Source: Caldilineaceae bacterium (GTDB taxonomy: Bacteria; Chloroflexota; Anaerolineae; Caldilineales; Caldilineaceae). Taken from it: DNA of 38,723 nucleotides. The notes below the pieces were generated by a model. It saw nothing but the letters and a program-made list of their open reading frames with translations, had not been told where the DNA came from and did not search any database. The stretch spans positions 1-38,723 of the forward strand of contig JAHDWH010000030.1 of assembly GCA_023384455.1 (NCBI GenBank), read 5' to 3'. Position numbers and translations under genes: made by a program. Positions 7,869 to 17,400 of the stretch are shown piece after piece; positions within the stretch are counted from its first letter, which is position 1, and every line of letters starts with the position of its first letter.

Positions 7869-10088
7869 GTGAGCCATCGAAAGCACGTTCGCATACTCTT
7901 TGTCGTTATTATTCCTCTACTTTGGCTTGTGGGCACGCTATGGACGCTTGCCGCAAGCCCAACACCGGCGATGCAGGCCAATGTCACCGATGGGCTTGAA
8001 ATCGCCAAGAGCGCATGGCCGGACCCGGTAACGTCCGGTCAACTGCTCACCTACACCATCTCCGTTTACAACCGCACGGACAGCCAAATCGATGGCGTGA
8101 CCATCACAGATACGCTGCCTGTGAGTAGCAGCTATGCCTATGCGGAGAGCGGAGGGGAATTGACTGACGGACAAGTTCGCTGGTCTGGTCAAAACCTGGC
8201 GGCGGGTGAGGGTATTACTCTTACTTTTGCTGTGACGGTTACCGGTTTTGCTGAAATCGATGGCGAATTTGTCAACTCTGACTATGCAGCCAGCGCTACG
8301 GATCGCTTTGCGCCAGGATACCCGGTGACGATCACAGTGCTGGCGCTGGCGTCGCCGACGGTCACGCCAACTGCAACGCCATCTTCCACTTCCACTCCCA
8401 GTGCGACGCCAACAGCCACAGCCACCACACCTTCGGTGCAGCCGCCGACGGTCACTGCCATCGAGCCGTCCAGCGGCCCGGACAATACGGCCCAGTTCGT
8501 GACGATTCGGGGATCGGGCTTTGTAGCGACGCCAACGGTCTTTCTGGGCGCGGTTGCGCTCTCCAACGTCAGTTGGGTCAACGCCAGTGAGTTGCTGGCC
8601 CTGGCTCCGGCAGGGTTGGCTGTGGGCAAGCATACCGTCCAGGTCTGCAACCCGGACGGCGGCTGCGGCTTCCTGCCCGATGGCTACGAGGTGCTGGACA
8701 CCGGCGCGGTCGGCCAGCGCATCGTACCCAGCCAGGGCTACAACGACGTGCCCAACGACGTGACCATCTACGGGGCCAACCTCAAAGCCGGGGCGCAAGT
8801 TACTGTGGGTTCCGCGCCGCTGTCCAACCTGACGTGGGTCAACAGCACACAGATGCGGGGCGTTGTGCCGGTGGGTCTGGCCCCGGGTACCTACGATGTG
8901 ACTGTCCAGAATCCGGGATCGGCCATTTCCCACACTCTGCCTGCGGCCTATTCCGCCCTGACCCCAGCCGGTGACGATTTCTTCGCCTTCGCCGATGACC
9001 TCTGGACCTCTCCCCCCACCATTCGCCAGGGCGATACGGTCCTCCTGGGGCTGAATGTTCATCGCCAGGGCGGGAAGACGACCCTGCAAGCGACGGTTGC
9101 CTTTCTTCAGAAGCAGGCGGATGGCTCATGGCAGGAATTGAAGCGGGTGTTGACCTCTCCCATTGCGCCGGGACCGGACACGGTGGAAGCGGTCTTTGTG
9201 GAGTGGGAGACCACAGGGATCACCGATACTGCGTCCATCCGGGCCGTCATCGATCCGGACAATCAGATTGCCGAGAATGTGGAGGGCAACAACGCAGTGG
9301 AGCGGGAGATTGTGCTGCTGCCTCCCGCGGGGGATGAAGAACCGCCGACCGTCACCGCACTGCTGGCGAATGGCGGAGATGCGGAGACGACCCAACCCCA
9401 GGTTGTGGTTACTCTGCTGGCAAGCGATACGGGTGGATCAACTGTGACTTCCATGTATCTGGTGGAGCGGGAGTTTAATCCAGCGGCCCGGCAATGGGTG
9501 GCGGTGCAGACTACGGGGTGGATCGATTATCAGTCGCCCTACACTCTCACGCTGACCAGCCGGGGCGGCGTTCGTTATATCCAGGCCTGGGTGGGCGACG
9601 GCGCGGGCAACATCTCCGAAGCTACCATCAAAACCCGCATCGACTACAACCCGGCCTCTGATTCGGTACTTGCCGGCCAGGTACGAGTCTACCGGCGAAC
9701 TGTGGCCGCGGGGCAGTCTTTGCAGGTGAGCGTGGAGACCCTCAGCGGCGACGCGGACCTCTACGTCTGGCAGCCCGACGGCAATCGTAGTTGGGTGAGC
9801 AACAACGACGGACTGGCCCTGGACGAGGTTACGCTCCTCGCTCCCCAGTCAGGGGACTATCAGATCGAAGTCTTTGGTTATCAGACCAGTCAGTATCGGC
9901 TGTCTGTCGTTGTGAATACCCAGCGTAGCGCCGGTGTCAGGGATGTGAGCCATCTATCGGCCAACAAGACACCCCGGACCCAGCCGATTGTCTCACCGGC
10001 CAACGCGCCAGAAGGCAATTCTGCGCTTCCGGTCGCGCCGGTTGCAGCAATGCCAGGGCCAGTCTATCTGCCGCTGCTGAGTCGGTAG
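7869..10088 (+). CDS. Secreted multidomain protein (DUF11, TIG x2, CARDB, pre-peptidase domains) with LP-type tail
   Basis: The 739-aa protein begins at GTG, with GGGAGG about 8 nt upstream, and a signal peptide (RILFVVIIPLLWLVGTLWTLAA). Apparent domains in order are a DUF11-type repeat (about 45-140), a Thr/Pro/Ser linker (~158-185), two IPT/TIG Ig-like domains (~190-275 and 280-365), a CARDB-like domain (~370-480), another Ig-like segment with GGVRYIQAWVGDGAGN (~490-590), and a pre-peptidase C-terminal type domain (SGDADLYVWQPDG, ~600-690). The protein ends GPVYLPLLSR-stop. No catalytic domain is visible, so it is probably adhesive or structural. It lies 131 bp after the 14-repeat gene and is followed by a strong terminator, so the two may be one transcription unit. 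Confidence 0.85.
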   Translation: MSHRKHVRILFVVIIPLLWLVGTLWTLAASPTPAMQANVTDGLEIAKSAWPDPVTSGQLLTYTISVYNRTDSQIDGVTITDTLPVSSSYAYAESGGELTDGQVRWSGQNLAAGEGITLTFAVTVTGFAEIDGEFVNSDYAASATDRFAPGYPVTITVLALASPTVTPTATPSSTSTPSATPTATATTPSVQPPTVTAIEPSSGPDNTAQFVTIRGSGFVATPTVFLGAVALSNVSWVNASELLALAPAGLAVGKHTVQVCNPDGGCGFLPDGYEVLDTGAVGQRIVPSQGYNDVPNDVTIYGANLKAGAQVTVGSAPLSNLTWVNSTQMRGVVPVGLAPGTYDVTVQNPGSAISHTLPAAYSALTPAGDDFFAFADDLWTSPPTIRQGDTVLLGLNVHRQGGKTTLQATVAFLQKQADGSWQELKRVLTSPIAPGPDTVEAVFVEWETTGITDTASIRAVIDPDNQIAENVEGNNAVEREIVLLPPAGDEEPPTVTALLANGGDAETTQPQVVVTLLASDTGGSTVTSMYLVEREFNPAARQWVAVQTTGWIDYQSPYTLTLTSRGGVRYIQAWVGDGAGNISEATIKTRIDYNPASDSVLAGQVRVYRRTVAAGQSLQVSVETLSGDADLYVWQPDGNRSWVSNNDGLALDEVTLLAPQSGDYQIEVFGYQTSQYRLSVVVNTQRSAGVRDVSHLSANKTPRTQPIVSPANAPEGNSALPVAPVAAMPGPVYLPLLSR

Positions 10089-10155
10089 TCGGCGGATAGA
10101 CCCATTTCCGGTTGCGGGGAAAAGGTCCCCTAATCAATCTATGACAGGTGAATGA

Positions 10156-10193
10156 ACAGATCCGCCAAAGAACCCTCTGGCGGATCTGTTTTG
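10156..10193 (+). terminator. Rho-independent terminator
   Basis: A 15-bp stem with one mismatch (acagatccgccaaag at 10156-10170 with ctctggcggatctgt at 10175-10189) encloses an aacc loop and is followed by TTTT. It lies about 70 bp after the stop of the DUF11/TIG gene and is well placed to end that transcript. Confidence 0.85.
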
Positions 10194-10243
10194 TGCATAC
10201 GTCAAAAGTTCTAGCGCATCTGGCCTGGTTAAACGGGGTTTTG

Positions 10244-10252
10244 TGCTATACT
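10244..10252 (+). promoter_or_regulatory. Candidate extended -10 promoter element
   Basis: TGCTATACT is an extended -10 hexamer (TGn-TATACT) downstream of the terminator and about 187 bp before the next gene. No good -35 lies 17 bp upstream (cctggt), as is allowed for extended -10 promoters. A related gtgctacact sequence occurs at 35735-35745, ahead of the toxin-antitoxin pair. Confidence 0.4.
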
Positions 10253-10284
10253 CAGTAGACCGCAATGGCCCCAGAGCGGTACGG

Positions 10285-10312
10285 GGACTCTGGACTGGTG
10301 ACTGCGGACTAG
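10285..10312. repeat. Four degenerate heptads of the ggactgg family
   Basis: Four consecutive 7-bp units read ggactct, ggactgg, tgactgc, ggactag. They resemble the heptad hairpin at 31494-31558 but form a single, decayed arm. The rest of the 350-bp gap (10089-10438) holds the terminator and the candidate -10 element listed separately, and no gene. Confidence 0.5.
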
Positions 10313-10438
10313 CGAACCGGAGGCCGCCGCAACGCTCCGGGCATATTTTGTCGTTTATCTATCGGTTGCAGAGCGTGGCTCTACTACCCCTGTCCAGTCA
10401 GATTTATCACCCTTGCAGAGAAGGCAGAGAAACAACAG

Positions 10439-12880
10439 ATGCGTACCCTCCATTCAACAATCTGGTTTGTTGTGGGAATTGCTCTTTTGCTGATGAGCAG
10501 TGGCGTCGCTCTGTCTGCCCCTCCCACAGCCGAAGGCGATGTCTGGGATGACCGCTTCGGTCTGCCCACTGTGGAGTACGGCTCTGTGCGCGCCCTGGCC
10601 AGCGACGGCGAAAATCTCTACGCCGCGGGCAACTTCACCGCCGCAGGGCTGCTGCCCGCCAACAATGTGGCCCGTTGGGATGGCCGCCGCTGGCACGCCC
10701 TGGGCAGCGGCGTCAACGGCTACGTCTACGCCCTGGCTGTCTACAAAGGCGCACTCTACGCGGGCGGCGAATTCACCCAGGCCGGGGATGTGGCGGTCAA
10801 CAGCCTGGCCGTCTGGGATGGCAAAAAGTGGTCCGGGCTGGGCCAGGGGCCGGGCGCACTGCAGGGGACCTACAAAGGCGTCGTGCGCGCCCTGGCCGTT
10901 GTCGATGACGCTCTCTACATCGGCGGTGACTTCACCAGCCTGGATAATTTGGCAACCCTCGACATTGCCCGCTGGGATGGGCGCAAACTTTCCGCGCTGG
11001 GCAGCGGTCTGGGCAACGCCGACTACAGCGGGACGGCGATGGACAGCTATGGCTACGGCAGCGTCTACGCCCTGGCCGGCGGGCCAGACGGCAGCCTCTA
11101 CGCCGGGGGCGACTTCAGCCACGCAGGCAATGACCAACCGCTGCCGGTCAACAGCATCGCCCGCTGGGATGGCCAGGAATGGACGCCCCTGGGCAGCGGT
11201 CTGGAAAAAACCTACGGCAAAGGCGAAGTGCGCGCCCTGGCTGTTGACGACAGCGGCATTCTCTTTGCCGGGGGGCAATTCGGGAAAGCGGGGGGCGAGG
11301 TGGCCGCGTCCATCGCCCAGTGGGATGGACAGCGCTGGCGACCTGTGGGCAGTGGCCTGGGCACAGATTCCGCCTATGCCTATATCAACGCCCTGGCCGT
11401 CGTGGGCGATTCCCTCTACGCAGGCGGCGGGATGACGAGTATCGGCGGCAAAAAAGTGGCCGGTCTGGCCCTCTGGGACGGGTGGGCCTGGGCTGGCGTG
11501 GGCGACGGGATGCGGGACAGCTACGACGGGGTGCTGGTCCTCCTGTCTGACGGCAACGGGGGCGTCTACGCGGCTGGCTCCTTCACCGGCGGCGGCAAAA
11601 TCTACAGCCGCAATCTCATCCGCTGGACAGGCGCGGCCTGGGAAGCCCTGGGCCAGGGCATGGGCTACGGGACGACCAGCGGCCGCGTCGAGGCTGTGAC
11701 GGTGGACCCGGCAGGGCTGGTCTACGCCGGGGGCTACTTTGACAGTGTGGGCGGTCAGCCGGTCCAGAATATCGCGGTCTGGAACGGCAACCGTTGGGCC
11801 GGGCTGGGCCAGGGAGTGAATGGGTCGGTCTATGCCCTGGCGACGTATGGCACAAAAGTCTACGTGGGCGGTGGTTTCACCGAAGCCGGGGGGCAGGGGG
11901 CCAGCTACATCGCCCAGTACGACAGCGTGACGGCGCGCTGGAGCGCGCTCGCCAGCGGCGTCAACGGCTACGTCTACGCCCTGGCCGTGGCCGGGGATGG
12001 CACGCTCTTTGTGGGCGGTGATTTCACCGGGGCGGGGGACGCGGATGCCCAATACATCGCCCGCTGGGACGGTAAGCGCTGGTCCGGGCTGGGCAAAGGC
12101 ATTGAACCCTATTCCGGTGTGCGCGCCCTGGCCTGGGACGGGCGCAATCTGGTGCTGGGCGGCTCTTTTGCTACTGTGAAGGAGGGCGATGAGCAGGTGA
12201 AGGTCAACGGGCTGCTCCTGTGGGACAGCCAGACCGATGATCGCTACACAGTGGGCACGGGCAACAGCGTGGGCGTCACCCGCAAAGGCAGTTACGGCGA
12301 CTTCAGCGGGGAGGTCTACGCCCTGGCCCTGACCGAGAAAGCGCTCTATGTGGGCGGCCTCTTTGACCGGGCGGGGGGTGTGGCAGCCCGCAGCGTGGCG
12401 GCCTACGACTTCCAGAAAGGCTGGCAGGCCCTGGGTGACAGCGTAAGCAACGCCTACACGCCGTACGTCTACGCCTTGGCAGCTGGACCGGATGGTATCT
12501 ACGCAGGGGGCGACTTTACCGCGGCGGGGGCAGCTCAAACCCCTTCCCTGGCCCACTGGGACGAGATGTGGCAACGGTGGGAAGCGCTGGACGGCGGCCT
12601 GAGCAGTGGGGCAGTGGTAAAGGTGCTGACAGTGGGGGATGGTTCTCTCTATGTGGGCGGACAGTTCAGCGCTGCGGGGGGGGCGCCGGCCGCTGCCTTT
12701 GCCCGCTGGGGTCAGCCAGTGACAATCCCTGTGGTCCGTCCCCAGATTCGGGGTGGCAACAGCCGGGTCACACCCACACCCGCGCCGACGGCAGCACCCA
12801 CTCCCTGCCCCACCCGCAAAGCCACCGGCGCGGGGGTGACGGGTCAAAGCGCGCCCTGTGGAGGACCGACGCGGCGGTAG
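10439..12880 (+). CDS. Secreted 14-repeat (GGxFTxAGG...ARWDGxxWxxLGSG) protein
   Basis: The 813-aa product has a clean signal peptide (TIWFVVGIALLLMSSGVALSAPP). The body is 14 repeats of about 45-60 residues with the pattern VYALAVxGDxLYAGGDFTxAGGxxVNxIARWDGxxWSxLGSGV, the type seen in Rax2-like and Kelch-like propellers. Fourteen units would make two seven-bladed propellers. After the last repeat (ARWGQ) there is a Pro/Thr linker (TPTPAPTAAPTPCPT), then a Cys-containing tail (CGGPTRR). It lacks the (Y/F)LPxxxR tail of its neighbours. The ATG follows a weak purine-rich ribosome-binding site. Function is unknown; a surface-exposed binding or structural role is inferred. Confidence 0.82.
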   Translation: MRTLHSTIWFVVGIALLLMSSGVALSAPPTAEGDVWDDRFGLPTVEYGSVRALASDGENLYAAGNFTAAGLLPANNVARWDGRRWHALGSGVNGYVYALAVYKGALYAGGEFTQAGDVAVNSLAVWDGKKWSGLGQGPGALQGTYKGVVRALAVVDDALYIGGDFTSLDNLATLDIARWDGRKLSALGSGLGNADYSGTAMDSYGYGSVYALAGGPDGSLYAGGDFSHAGNDQPLPVNSIARWDGQEWTPLGSGLEKTYGKGEVRALAVDDSGILFAGGQFGKAGGEVAASIAQWDGQRWRPVGSGLGTDSAYAYINALAVVGDSLYAGGGMTSIGGKKVAGLALWDGWAWAGVGDGMRDSYDGVLVLLSDGNGGVYAAGSFTGGGKIYSRNLIRWTGAAWEALGQGMGYGTTSGRVEAVTVDPAGLVYAGGYFDSVGGQPVQNIAVWNGNRWAGLGQGVNGSVYALATYGTKVYVGGGFTEAGGQGASYIAQYDSVTARWSALASGVNGYVYALAVAGDGTLFVGGDFTGAGDADAQYIARWDGKRWSGLGKGIEPYSGVRALAWDGRNLVLGGSFATVKEGDEQVKVNGLLLWDSQTDDRYTVGTGNSVGVTRKGSYGDFSGEVYALALTEKALYVGGLFDRAGGVAARSVAAYDFQKGWQALGDSVSNAYTPYVYALAAGPDGIYAGGDFTAAGAAQTPSLAHWDEMWQRWEALDGGLSSGAVVKVLTVGDGSLYVGGQFSAAGGAPAAAFARWGQPVTIPVVRPQIRGGNSRVTPTPAPTAAPTPCPTRKATGAGVTGQSAPCGGPTRR

Positions 12881-12882
12881 GT

Positions 12883-12936
12883 GTAACTGAAACCCAACAG
12901 AACGACGTCAGCGTGGAAGCTTTTCTCCACCCGATC
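12883..12936 (+). pseudogene. Relic of the N-terminus of a DUF1801 gene
   Basis: In one frame this segment reads VTETQQNDVSVEAFLHPI, closely matching residues 3-20 of the intact DUF1801 protein at 21874 (ELKTQQNNASVEAFLHSV). At the DNA level about 35 of 43 bases match by eye (from 12888). There is no start codon and the match ends abruptly within about 10 bp of the neighbouring minus-strand gene's stop. It is most simply the remnant of a second DUF1801 gene truncated by rearrangement at the junction of the two convergent secreted-protein genes. Confidence 0.65.
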
Positions 12937-12944
12937 TCACGCTT

Positions 12945-14474
12945 TCAGCCGCCAACCGGTCGCACGGGCGGCGGCGGAAACAGAGCGTCGCCTGCGGGGA
13001 TCGACTCGGGTGATATTGCCGACTCACCGCGTCTCGGCCCGTGGGAAACTTCCGGCCCCGCAATGTTATTGTAGACCCCGCCCGGCGCCTCATCCCTCTC
13101 CGCCACCGCGCCGTAGGTGGTGGCCGGGTTCCAGGAATCCCCTTGCGCATACAGGGCAAGTCCCGTCAGATCCCCTTCGAGGTGGGAATGGAGCGCAGAA
13201 AAGGCCGGGCTGTCCAGCCCCAGCCGCAGGCTTGCGCCGGGCAGCAGGGGTAGCAGCGGCGTATCCACACCCCAGGCCGCGCCCTGGGTGGAAAGCTCGT
13301 GCCAAAGCTGGTTGACCCCCACAGGCGGTGACTGGGGATCGACGTAAAGGTCCACCCAGAAACCATTGACTACAGGACTGTCGCCCCGGTTTGCCACCAC
13401 CACTACAGGATGTCCCTCCACTACTTCGATGGCTTCGATCGTCAGATCGGGCAACCGGGCCGGGGACACGCCCCCAGCCCCGGCAGCCTGGCTTATCACT
13501 GGCAAGAAGAGCGTCCGCTGGCCACCGTCTGTCCCTCCCGGACCCGACCCCACCTGCACCACCCGCTGAGTCTGTAGTGTCCCTGTCTGGTCGCTGGTCA
13601 GGGTCGCGGTGACCGTCAATGGACCGCGCAGGGCTGGGTCCGGGCGCAGAGCCATCTCCACCCGCAGCTTCTCGCCGGGAAGGAGCGCATCTAACGTCCA
13701 GTGCAGGCGAAGATCCGCGGTCCGACCGGGCCGCTGGAGGTTGAAGGACAGCGCCTCCACCGTCATACCCGGCGGGGTATCGACGCCCACCTCCACGCCG
13801 GTCAATGGCTGTCCGCCCCTGGCCTCGACCGCGAGACTGTACCCGATCACTTCCCCTGCCGGAACCTCCTCATCCGGGGCCGGCTGTGCGTCCAGTTCGA
13901 ACAGGGCCAGGGCGGGCGTAGGGGAGGGCGTGGGGGTCGGGGTGGGCGTGGGCAGCGGGTCCGGTCTGCACCAGATGGAGAGATGGCCGTCCATTGTTTC
14001 GCCCGGGATGTCTACCCCCTGCACATTACCGAAGGTGGCCCGGGGACGGACAGAGAAGATGACATCCGTTTCCAGCCACTCGGCGTTCTCCGGGCAGAGG
14101 GGCTGAAAAGGCAGGGCCAACACCGGGCCGTCGGGCAGGCTGTGGCTGGAAAGGGTGAAGATCGCAACATCGATTTTGTTGGGCGCGTAGGGGGACGCTT
14201 TGGCGCTGCCCGAAAAACCAGCAGGCAGGGAGAAGGCAGCCTGGGCAAGTTGGGGCGTGAGAAGCGCGGCATCGTACTCCACGGCAAAGGTCACCGCGTT
14301 GATGGCGTGACCGCTGCCCGCAAAGAGAACCTCCACCTGCGCCGTCTCGTCCCCGCGCACGCTGCGGCTGGGGATGACAAGCGTCGGCTTGCCATCCCCA
14401 GCCGCCAGAGCGGTGGGAACGATCCCCGCCAGGGCCAGCAGCAGGAGCAATGAGAGAGAGCGCAGACGGCTCAT
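12945..14474 (-). CDS. Secreted protein with cohesin-like, DUF11-like and CARDB-like domains
   Basis: The 509-aa protein starts at the ATG at 14474, 19 bp after the upstream gene's stop, with AGGAACGGA upstream. The signal peptide is LRSLSLLLLLALAGIVPTALAA. A cohesin-like domain (about 30-165; GHAINAVTFAVEYDAALL and LPDGPVLALPFQPL) precedes a PTPTPTPTPSPTP linker (~178-190). A DUF11-like Ig domain (~195-300) follows. The motif TLFLPVIS sits internally near residue 320, resembling the C-terminal tail of neighbouring proteins. After it comes a CARDB-like domain (LPDLTIEAIEV... DLYVDPQSPP, ~335-430) and a Pro-rich tail. Dockerin partners could include the adjacent 1012-aa protein. The longer frame to 14555 has no support. 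Confidence 0.75.
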   Translation of the reverse strand: MSRLRSLSLLLLLALAGIVPTALAAGDGKPTLVIPSRSVRGDETAQVEVLFAGSGHAINAVTFAVEYDAALLTPQLAQAAFSLPAGFSGSAKASPYAPNKIDVAIFTLSSHSLPDGPVLALPFQPLCPENAEWLETDVIFSVRPRATFGNVQGVDIPGETMDGHLSIWCRPDPLPTPTPTPTPSPTPALALFELDAQPAPDEEVPAGEVIGYSLAVEARGGQPLTGVEVGVDTPPGMTVEALSFNLQRPGRTADLRLHWTLDALLPGEKLRVEMALRPDPALRGPLTVTATLTSDQTGTLQTQRVVQVGSGPGGTDGGQRTLFLPVISQAAGAGGVSPARLPDLTIEAIEVVEGHPVVVVANRGDSPVVNGFWVDLYVDPQSPPVGVNQLWHELSTQGAAWGVDTPLLPLLPGASLRLGLDSPAFSALHSHLEGDLTGLALYAQGDSWNPATTYGAVAERDEAPGGVYNNIAGPEVSHGPRRGESAISPESIPAGDALFPPPPVRPVGG

Positions 14475-14493
14475 AGCCCGATTCCGTTCCTGT

Positions 14494-17400
14494 CTATCGA
14501 ACCAGCGCGGGCAGGAAGATGCGCTGCTGCACCGGCCCGACCGGTGTGCCGCCACTGAGCAGGAGCGGCAGGCTTGCGCCGCTCACATCCCCCAGGCTGG
14601 CCGGGATAGCCGGGTTGAACTCCACGGCCACCGTCGTGCCCGCCGCGCCCGCCAGATGGAGCGTCGCCAGCACGCCGTCGGGCAGGACATCCATAGATGG
14701 CGAGAAGAGGACCAGATTGATCCGCTCACCCCAGGTGAAGCCCAGGGCCTGGAAGGTGGCAGGCAGATGCAGCGCCAGACCGTCGGGGATGTTGTCGCCG
14801 TTGCGATCCTGGCTATCAAAGCTGGCCTGGGCCGGGTCGTAGCGCAGGCTGACGGCCAGGGCGGTGGCCCGGTTGCCCTGGGAGCGGTAGTGGAGCGGAA
14901 TGGCAGCCACGCCGTCGGCAGCCACACCCATTGCCTGGGGCAGGCTCAGCTCGGCAGCCCCAGCCCCGGCCCGGCTGATGTCGGCGCAGGAGACAGCGGC
15001 CTCTTCCAGCAGCAGCCGCACTTTGCACGAGAGGTCCGCGGCGGAGATGCGGGTGTCCTGGTTGGAATCGCAGCCGATGGGGTTGCCGATGAGACCGGCT
15101 GTTGGGGTGTCCAGCCAGTCGTCGTTGTCGTCCCCGTCAAAGATTTCCAGCACACAGGCGGGCAGGTCGCCGGCGTCCACTACCCCGTCCTGGTTGCAGT
15201 CGCCGCGGACGCCGACAATAACCGTCAGCGTGGCGGTGGCTGTAGTGTGGCCGTCGCCGACGGTGTAGTCGAAGCTGTCGACGCCGTAGAAGCCGTCCGC
15301 AGGGGTGTAGCGCAGTTGGCCGCTCTCCACGGCCGCGCTGCCGTGGCTGGGGCTGCCGGGATCGCTGATGACCAGTACATCGCTGGCGTCTACGTCGCTG
15401 TCGTTCGCCAGCACATCGATAAGCGTACTGCTGCCCGGCCCGGTGGTTGCCAGGTCGTCCTCAGCAACCGGTGCGTCATTGACGCCGTTGACAGTAACCC
15501 GCAGGGTGGCGCTGGCGCTTCCGCCCGCGTCGTTGGAGATGGTATAGGGAATCTCGACGGTCTCGCTCTCCCCCGCGGCCAGCGTCTGCCAATACTCGAA
15601 CAGTCCATAGTTGATTGTGCCCGTGGTGGGAGTGAAAGCCAGCGCGCCGTGGGCCGCCGGTCCCGCCTCGTCCAGGGTCAGGCTGCCGCCGTTGGGGTCG
15701 CTGTCGTTGGCAACCACATCGACGGTCACGTCTGTGGTATCTTCATCAATTGTGACCGCATCATCCACGGCCACGGGCTGGGCGTAGAGCAGGACGCTGC
15801 CCCCCTCGTTTGTGCCCGGCACGCTCTCGCCCACGGAATTGCCGTAGGAGTCGCTGCTGAAGGTCAGGTCTGTTTCGCCCACGCAGTCGCCGGTGAAGGT
15901 GATGGTGACGGGGACGCCCTCGGCGATCAGGCCGTCGCCCCGGTGGCCGATGACAAAGCGCAGACTGCCTGCGGCCGCGTTGTCCGTATTCACCGCCTGA
16001 TCCCACAGGCTGCCGCTCTCCCGGAAGGCGATGGCGTCGGGCACGCCGTCGCTGTCGCCGTCGGTGGGGTCGAAGAGCAGGCAGTCCGGGTCAAAGTGGA
16101 CGGTGAAGGCGATGGCCTGGATTTCGTGGTCGTTGGGGGTAAAGTCGATGGGTACATCTACTGCTTCGCCCTCCAGTCCGGGAATCTCCTCGGCAATGTC
16201 CAGCATCGGACCGGGCGCGGGTGCGTCGGTGTTGTCCAGACGCACGACCGCCACATCTGCGGGGGTGCGGCTCTCACCGGCCAGGACGATCTTGCCGTCG
16301 CTCTGCACGGCCAGCCCGTAGGCCATATCGTTGAAGCCACCGCTGGGGTCCACCAGCACAATGCCGTCGCCGCCCCCAAAGGTAGTGTCCAGAGAGCCGT
16401 CGCTGTTGTAGCGCACCACCGCCATATCGTTGTCGCCGGATTTGCTCAGCCCGGCGACCAGAATTTTGCCGTCAGCCTGAATATGCACATCGTGGGCCTG
16501 GTCGATGTTCGTGCCGATAGCTGTGATCACAATACCGTCGCTATCAAAGCTGGTATCCAGGCTGCCGTCGCTGTTGTAGCGCACCACCGCAAAGTCATCG
16601 TCGCTGCCGTTGTGGGAAGAGCCTACCACCACGATTTTGCCGTCACTCTGAATGGCAACAGCCTGGGCTTCGTCGTGGCCCGCTCCGATAGCAGTGATCA
16701 CAATGCCGTCGCTGTCGAAGGATGTGTCCACGCTGCCGTCGCTGTTCAGACGGAGCAGCGCGATGTCGTCGTTGCTGCCGTTGTTGCTCTTGCCTGCCAG
16801 TACGATTTTTCCGTCGGTCTGAATGGCGAGATCGTAGGCGTAGTCATCATCGGCGTCGATTTCGATGGCCGTTTGGCCGTCCGTGTCGAAACCAGTGTCC
16901 AGACTGCCGTCGCTGTTGAAGCGGGCCGCGGCAAAACGGGCGTCGAAGCCGTCAAAGGCGTCGCCGGCCATCACAATTTTGCCGTCGCTCTGCACGGCCG
17001 CTGCTCGCCCGCGGCCGTAGTTGGTGTCGATAATACGGGCCGCGGCCATCCCGTCCGAATCGAAGGATGTGTCCAGGCTGCCGTCGCTGTTGTAGCGAAA
17101 GAGGATGAAGTGATTCTTGCCAGCCGCGGCTTTGCCCAAGCCCGCCAGCAGAATCTTGCCGTCGCTTTGCAGGGCTACATCCAGCCCTTCGTCGTCACCA
17201 ACAGCCACGGACACGGTAACGATGCCGTCGCTGTCGAAAGTGGTGTCGAGGGAGCCGTCGCTGTTGTAGCGGGCCAGAAAGAGATCGTCGTTGGGGGTCC
17301 CATTCACATACGTGCCGCCCACTACAATCTTGCCGTCGTCCTGAATGGCGACCGCATAGGCCACATCCCCGGCAGAGCCGATGGCTGTGGTCACAGAGCC

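Noticed and set aside
10454..12847. 797-codon minus-strand open frame
   Set aside because: Antisense shadow of the 14-repeat gene at 10439. The composition (Gly, Val, His, Pro) follows from the repeated sense codons.
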